In this document: positions 13,441 through 16,551 of the stretch, in pieces | Position numbering within the stretch: the first letter of the stretch is position 1 | Layout: every line of letters starts with the position of its first letter | DNA from: an uncultured Eubacteriales bacterium | GTDB taxonomy: Bacteria > Bacillota > Clostridia > Peptostreptococcales > Anaerovoracaceae | Assembly: GCA_900547295.1 (NCBI GenBank) | Contig: URGK01000060.1 | Coordinates: 1 to 16,551 of the forward strand | Direction: 5' to 3' | Length of the DNA: 16,551 nucleotides | The notes under the pieces: generated by a model | The model's input: only the letters and a program-made list of their open reading frames with translations | Told to the model about the DNA's origin: nothing | The model's database searches: none | Translations under genes and position numbers: made by a program

Positions 13441-14645
13441 TGGGCAACATTATTGACTATGCGCGCACGGAAACGCGCAGTTTCGAGGCATTGCCGTTCC
13501 GCGAGGCCGACGCATTGGTGTTGGCACAGCTTTCATACGACGAAGTGCCGGAATGCGTGCTGCTATTGGACGATTTGGTAGCGAAATACGGTACGTTGCA
13601 GGCGCGTGCGAAGCAATTCGATATTCGGCGTCCGATCGCATCGTTGCGTATGCTGCGCAAGCCCCCGTTTGGCGGCGTGACGATTGCGCGTGCCGATGAC
13701 GAGCTGAACCACGACAAGCCCGTAGCCGACCATGACGTGGAGAACGTGGGATTGGTTGATCCGCAGGTGACGCACGACTTCTACCATGCTGTGGCGGCGA
13801 ATCCGCGGTTTTCCGACGTTGAAATGAGCGCGTACTGCGAGCAGTTCGACGGTGGTGCGCAAACGCAGTTCGCGGCAGTGACTTTCCGGCTGCCATCTGG
13901 AACGTTGGTTGTGGCGTTTCGAGGCACCGATGATTCGCTGGTCGGATGGAAGGAAGACTTCAACATGGCCTTCCAATACCCGGTTCCAGCACAGGTTTCC
14001 GCAGCTGAATACTTGAAAAAAGTCGCCTCGCTGTGGGATGGGCCGATACTGCTGACCGGTCACTCCAAAGGCGGTAATCTGGCCGTATATGCGGCCATGA
14101 ACGCCGAAGACGAGATCAAGGACCGCGTTGAACGCATCTACTCGCTCGACGGGCCGGGCTTCCCTGAGGAAGTGGTGAAAAGCTTCGAATATGCGAGCGT
14201 GAGCGACCGCATTGTGAAAATCGTACCGGACTCCTCGGTGGTGGGCATGGTGTTTGAAACCCCTGAACGTTGTGTGGTGGTGAAATCCGACGTGGATGGC
14301 ATCATGCAGCATTTCGCCTTCTCGTGGCAGATGCACGGGGGTGAATTCGCCAAGGCCGAAGATGTGGCCGACAGTTCGGTGGTGTTCAACAAGTCGCTGA
14401 ACGGCTGGCTTACGGGACTTTCCAAAGAACAGCGTGAGCATGCGGTCGACGCGCTGTTCTCCGTGCTCGAGGCTTCCGGGGCGGGCAGCATTTCTGCGAT
14501 CGTGGCGGCCGGTCCGAAAGTGATTCCCGAAATGCTCGGCACATATGTTGGCTTGAGCAGTGCGGATCGGCACAACATCAATCAGGCGCTGGTGATTCTG
14601 TTGCAGGCGGCGCTCGCGCGCAATCCGAAAGTTCAGCGAAAGTGA
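13440..14645 (+). CDS. Mbeg1-like (DUF2974) alpha/beta-hydrolase family protein
   Basis: The product has 401 residues. The central part has a lipase-like core: VVAFRGTDDSLVGWKEDF (about 158-175) and the nucleophile elbow TGHSKGGNLA (206-215) with Ser209. The likely acid and histidine partners are near D264 (VPDSSVVGM) and H291 (IMQHF), by comparison with the paralogous fragment. No signal peptide or TM segment is visible, so it is probably cytoplasmic. The substrate is unknown; DUF2974 proteins are thought to act on lipids or esters, which is only inferred. ATG 13440 overlaps the previous stop (TGATG); an in-frame GTG at 13437 is an equally possible start, closer to the SD AAGGAGGGGG (13423-13432). 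It forms a tandem pair with the partly preserved paralogue upstream. Confidence 0.85.
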   Translation: MGNIIDYARTETRSFEALPFREADALVLAQLSYDEVPECVLLLDDLVAKYGTLQARAKQFDIRRPIASLRMLRKPPFGGVTIARADDELNHDKPVADHDVENVGLVDPQVTHDFYHAVAANPRFSDVEMSAYCEQFDGGAQTQFAAVTFRLPSGTLVVAFRGTDDSLVGWKEDFNMAFQYPVPAQVSAAEYLKKVASLWDGPILLTGHSKGGNLAVYAAMNAEDEIKDRVERIYSLDGPGFPEEVVKSFEYASVSDRIVKIVPDSSVVGMVFETPERCVVVKSDVDGIMQHFAFSWQMHGGEFAKAEDVADSSVVFNKSLNGWLTGLSKEQREHAVDALFSVLEASGAGSISAIVAAGPKVIPEMLGTYVGLSSADRHNINQALVILLQAALARNPKVQRK

Positions 14646-14661
14646 AGCGCGAATGAGGCGT

Positions 14662-14693
14662 GAGCACTGTGCGAACGTGGGCGAGCACTGTGC
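14662..14693 (+). repeat. Direct repeat upstream of the TetR gene
   Basis: GAGCACTGTGC occurs twice (14662-14672 and 14683-14693) with a 21-bp period, i.e. two helical turns. It lies between the Mbeg1-like stop and the TetR gene and could be an operator. Confidence 0.55.
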
Positions 14694-14760
14694 ACGTAGC
14701 GTACTTGTGTTGTAAGCGTGAACTCGTATACGACATTTGTCGAAATTCGGTCTAGACAAC

Positions 14761-14769
14761 TTGTACAAT
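14761..14769 (+). promoter_or_regulatory. Palindrome and possible -10 box before the TetR gene
   Basis: TTGTACAA (14761-14768) is a perfect palindrome overlapping TACAAT (14764-14769), a good -10 hexamer. No good -35 was found at the right distance. A TetR protein binding here would autoregulate, which is inference only. Confidence 0.35.
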
Positions 14770-14813
14770 AAATGTGGTTATAAGGCAGTGTGACTAATTA
14801 TCAGGGGGTACTG

Positions 14814-15488
14814 ATGCCACGACCACGCAGAGATTCAGAAATCCTGCCAGCGAAAGAACGTCTCGAAAACGCATTCTGGGAGCTACTTTCGGAACGTGAG
14901 TACAACAAAATCACTGTCACCGACATCGTTCGCACGGCAGACGTGAATCGCAATTCCTTCTACTACCATTTCTCCGGGCTGCCAGAATTGGCCGATTCCG
15001 CCATTCTGCACGCCGTCGAAAACACGCCAATGCCGGGTATGCCAGGGCGGGATTTTGATCCCGACACCGAATGGCGCAAGCATGTCACCGCGCTGCTGCG
15101 TGACCCCGAACAGCGCCAGCGCCTCGACCGACTGGCATTGCTGGCCGGCCCGCACAGCTCACCGGAACTCGTCTCGTCACTCAAGGAATTCGGGCGACTC
15201 ACCATGATTTCCGTACTTGGACTGAACGCCGACAACCTCGATCTGAAAACCGATCTCATGCTTGACTTCACAGTCGGCGGAATGCTTTCCGTACTGCAGC
15301 GCTGGCCGAAACTGCATGAGAAACTGCCGATCGACACCGTATTCAACGAGGACGTCGCCGTGCTTGCGGCGGGCATGTTCATGTCGATGTCGAAAGCAGA
15401 CATGCTCGAATATTGGCGCAGGATCTTCAGCGAAGGATTCGTACCTGGCATAGCAATTTCGCAACAGCAGCCGCCGTCTGCCAAGTGA
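14814..15488 (+). CDS. TetR/AcrR-family transcriptional regulator
   Basis: The product has 224 residues. The N-terminal DNA-binding domain shows the TetR pattern: AFWELLSEREYNKITVTDI (first helices, about 20-38) and the helix-turn-helix with VRTADVNRNSFYYHF (39-53). The C-terminal part (about 80-215) is helical and variable, so the ligand is unknown. ATG 14814 follows GGGGG (14804-14808) by 5 nt. An in-frame GTG at 14790 lacks an SD and adds residues not typical of the family. The Mbeg1-like gene lies upstream and an aminotransferase gene downstream in the same direction; either could be its target. Both flanking intergenic stretches carry GTGCGAAC-type repeats. Confidence 0.9.
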   Translation: MPRPRRDSEILPAKERLENAFWELLSEREYNKITVTDIVRTADVNRNSFYYHFSGLPELADSAILHAVENTPMPGMPGRDFDPDTEWRKHVTALLRDPEQRQRLDRLALLAGPHSSPELVSSLKEFGRLTMISVLGLNADNLDLKTDLMLDFTVGGMLSVLQRWPKLHEKLPIDTVFNEDVAVLAAGMFMSMSKADMLEYWRRIFSEGFVPGIAISQQQPPSAK

Positions 15489-15535
15489 CCATCGAAAGCC
15501 GGCTGGGACAATCCGGTGGTAAAAACAATATAGCG

Positions 15536-15568
15536 GCGTTTTTCCGCGGATTGCCCTGCGAAAAACGC
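15536..15568 (+). repeat. Inverted repeat downstream of the TetR gene
   Basis: GCGTTTTTC (15536-15544) and GAAAAACGC (15560-15568) are a perfect 9-bp inverted repeat with a 15-nt loop, 48 nt after the TetR stop. No T run follows the stem, so terminator function is uncertain. Confidence 0.5.
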
Positions 15569-15572
15569 AAAT

Positions 15573-15616
15573 GTGCGAACATGCGAACATGCGTGGCAGC
15601 GCGAACGTGCGAAAGC
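15573..15616 (+). repeat. GCGAAC-type short repeats before the aminotransferase gene
   Basis: GCGAACAT occurs twice in tandem (15575-15582, 15583-15590), followed by GCGAACGT (15601-15608) and GCGAAAGC (15609-15616). GTGCGAAC at 15573-15580 also occurs at 14669-14676 upstream of the TetR gene. These may be binding sites for the TetR protein. Confidence 0.45.
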
Positions 15617-15647
15617 GCGAAATGAACGAACGACGGGGAGGTTGTCC

Positions 15648-16551
15648 ATGATCAACGAAGCTTACAAAGCCATGCTCGGCGGAAAATCCGTAATCCGCGA
15701 GCTGAGTGAATATGCGACCGCGCGCGGCGCCGAAATCGGCTATGAGAACGTGTTCGACTATTCGCTGGGTAATCCGAGCGTGCCCTGTCCGCAAAGCTTC
15801 ACCGACGAGATGATCGCCCTGTACCAGGAGTCGGAACCGGTCGCATTGCACGGATACTCGCCGTCGCTGGGCATTGCCTCGGTGCGTGCGGCCATTGCAG
15901 AAAGCCTCAACCGTCGTTTCGACATGGACTACACGGCCGACTACATCTTCCCGACTACGGGAGCAGCCGGCGCGCTGGCCCACGCACTGCGCGTGGTGAC
16001 CAAGCCGGGAGACGAAGTCATTACGTTTGCCCCCTACTTCCCTGAGTACCAGCCATACGTCAACGGAACCGGCGCGCACCTGACCGTGGTGCCAGCCGAT
16101 ACCGAAAGCTTCCAAATCAACTTCGAAGCGTTTGAACAGGTGTTGAACCCGGGTACCGCCGCGGTGCTCATCAACACGCCGAACAATCCTTCTGGAGCCG
16201 TCTACTCCGCCGAAACGCTGACGCGACTGGCAGAAATCCTGCGCGCCAAGCAGGCTGAATACGGCCATGACATCTTCTTGATCTCCGACGAACCATACCG
16301 CGAAATCGTATTCGACGGGGGTGTGCAGCCGTATCCGAGCAAGTTCTACGACAATACGCTCTCGTGCTACTCGTACTCCAAGTCGCTGTCGTTGCCGGGA
16401 GAGCGCATCGGCTATGTGGCGGTGAATCCGCGTGCCACCGATGCCGAGCTGATTGTGCCGATGTGCGGGCAGGTCAGCCGTGAAACCGGACACAACTGCC
16501 CAGGATCCAGCGTGCAGCTGGCCGTGGCCAAGGTGGTGGACGAGACCAGCG
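15648..16551 (+). CDS. PLP-dependent aminotransferase class I/II, 3' end outside window
   Basis: 301 codons are visible and the gene runs off the window. The fold-type I aminotransferase motifs are in order: SLGNPS (39-44), HGYSPSLGI (68-76), NTPNNPSGAVY (176-186, with the conserved Asn180), ISDEPYREIVFDG (212-224, Asp214 binds the PLP ring nitrogen), and SYSKSLSLPGERIGY (242-256, with Schiff-base Lys245 and Arg253). It should transfer amino groups between an amino acid and a 2-oxo acid. The family also includes C-S lyases, and the substrate is not clear. ATG 15648 follows GGGGAGG (15635-15641) by 6 nt. Codon use and GC content match the upstream Mbeg1-like and TetR genes, so it belongs to the Bifidobacterium-like part. 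Confidence 0.92.
   Translation, partial: MINEAYKAMLGGKSVIRELSEYATARGAEIGYENVFDYSLGNPSVPCPQSFTDEMIALYQESEPVALHGYSPSLGIASVRAAIAESLNRRFDMDYTADYIFPTTGAAGALAHALRVVTKPGDEVITFAPYFPEYQPYVNGTGAHLTVVPADTESFQINFEAFEQVLNPGTAAVLINTPNNPSGAVYSAETLTRLAEILRAKQAEYGHDIFLISDEPYREIVFDGGVQPYPSKFYDNTLSCYSYSKSLSLPGERIGYVAVNPRATDAELIVPMCGQVSRETGHNCPGSSVQLAVAKVVDETS

Noticed and set aside
12460..14645. Horizontal transfer of an actinobacterial island into a Clostridia genome
   Set aside because: The border falls inside two half genes with only a short shared sequence, there is no mobile element, and the right side looks like ordinary backbone. A chimeric contig is simpler, although read mapping is needed to settle it.
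13563..14768. Long open frame on the minus strand (401 codons) opposite the Mbeg1-like gene
   Set aside because: Same reason: a shadow ORF in GC-rich DNA with no family match, opposite a well-supported gene.
14790..14813. GTG start extending the TetR protein by eight residues
   Set aside because: No SD precedes it, whereas ATG 14814 has GGGGG 5 nt upstream and gives a typical TetR N-terminus.
15177..16493. Long open frame on the minus strand (438 codons) opposite the aminotransferase and TetR genes
   Set aside because: It is the expected shadow of GC-rich coding sequence. The + strand frame carries clear aminotransferase motifs, and the minus-strand product has a low-complexity His/Arg-rich composition with no recognisable motif.
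1..16551. CRISPR array, tRNA, rRNA, insertion sequence or prophage genes
   Set aside because: No regularly spaced long repeats, cloverleaf-like or rRNA-like sequence, transposase or integrase was recognised.

Overview
The window joins sequence from two unrelated bacteria. Positions 1 to about 12,790 look like a Clostridia-type Bacillota. The base composition is moderate to low in GC, arginine is mostly AGA and isoleucine often ATA, Shine-Dalgarno (SD) sites are strong, some genes start with TTG or GTG, and the gene content is typical of Firmicutes (split transketolase, ftsEX with a PcsB-type hydrolase, CtpA, YerC-type TrpR-like regulator, MazF end). From about 12,790 to the end the DNA is GC-rich, arginine is CGC/CGT and isoleucine ATC, and the genes look actinobacterial. 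The two Mbeg1-like (DUF2974) hydrolases, TetR regulator and class I aminotransferase suggest Bifidobacterium, though that genus is an inference from composition and family resemblance. The change falls inside one open reading frame at a short shared sequence, so the contig is best read as a chimera (assembly or amplification) rather than one chromosome.

Left part, in order: the last 42 codons of a MazF-type toxin; a two-gene transketolase (N and C subunits, overlapping) closed by a terminator; a small membrane-anchored PrcB-domain protein whose SD lies in the terminator arm; a DeoC-family protein with a clear promoter and terminator, in which both catalytic lysines of deoxyribose-phosphate aldolase are replaced; then a tightly packed operon ftsE-ftsX-pcsB-like-recJ-ctpA. 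The operon couples the FtsEX ABC complex to a secreted coiled-coil M23 peptidoglycan hydrolase, and adds the RecJ exonuclease and an S41 protease. Next come a yerC-like TrpR-family gene with a strong promoter and a perfect terminator, a Sfp-type phosphopantetheinyl transferase overlapping an EamA/DMT transporter, a small P-loop protein with its own promoter and terminator, a second EamA transporter, and the first half of a Nudix (CoA pyrophosphatase-like) hydrolase.

Right part: the C-terminal half of one Mbeg1-like hydrolase (fused in frame to the Nudix fragment), a complete second Mbeg1-like paralogue, a TetR regulator flanked by intergenic repeats, and the first 301 codons of a PLP-dependent aminotransferase cut by the window end.

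The most interesting biology is the DeoC-like protein lacking its Schiff-base lysine, followed by three places where an intrinsic terminator sits directly against the ribosome binding site or start of the next gene. No mobile element, CRISPR array, tRNA or rRNA was seen. All genes called here are on the + strand.
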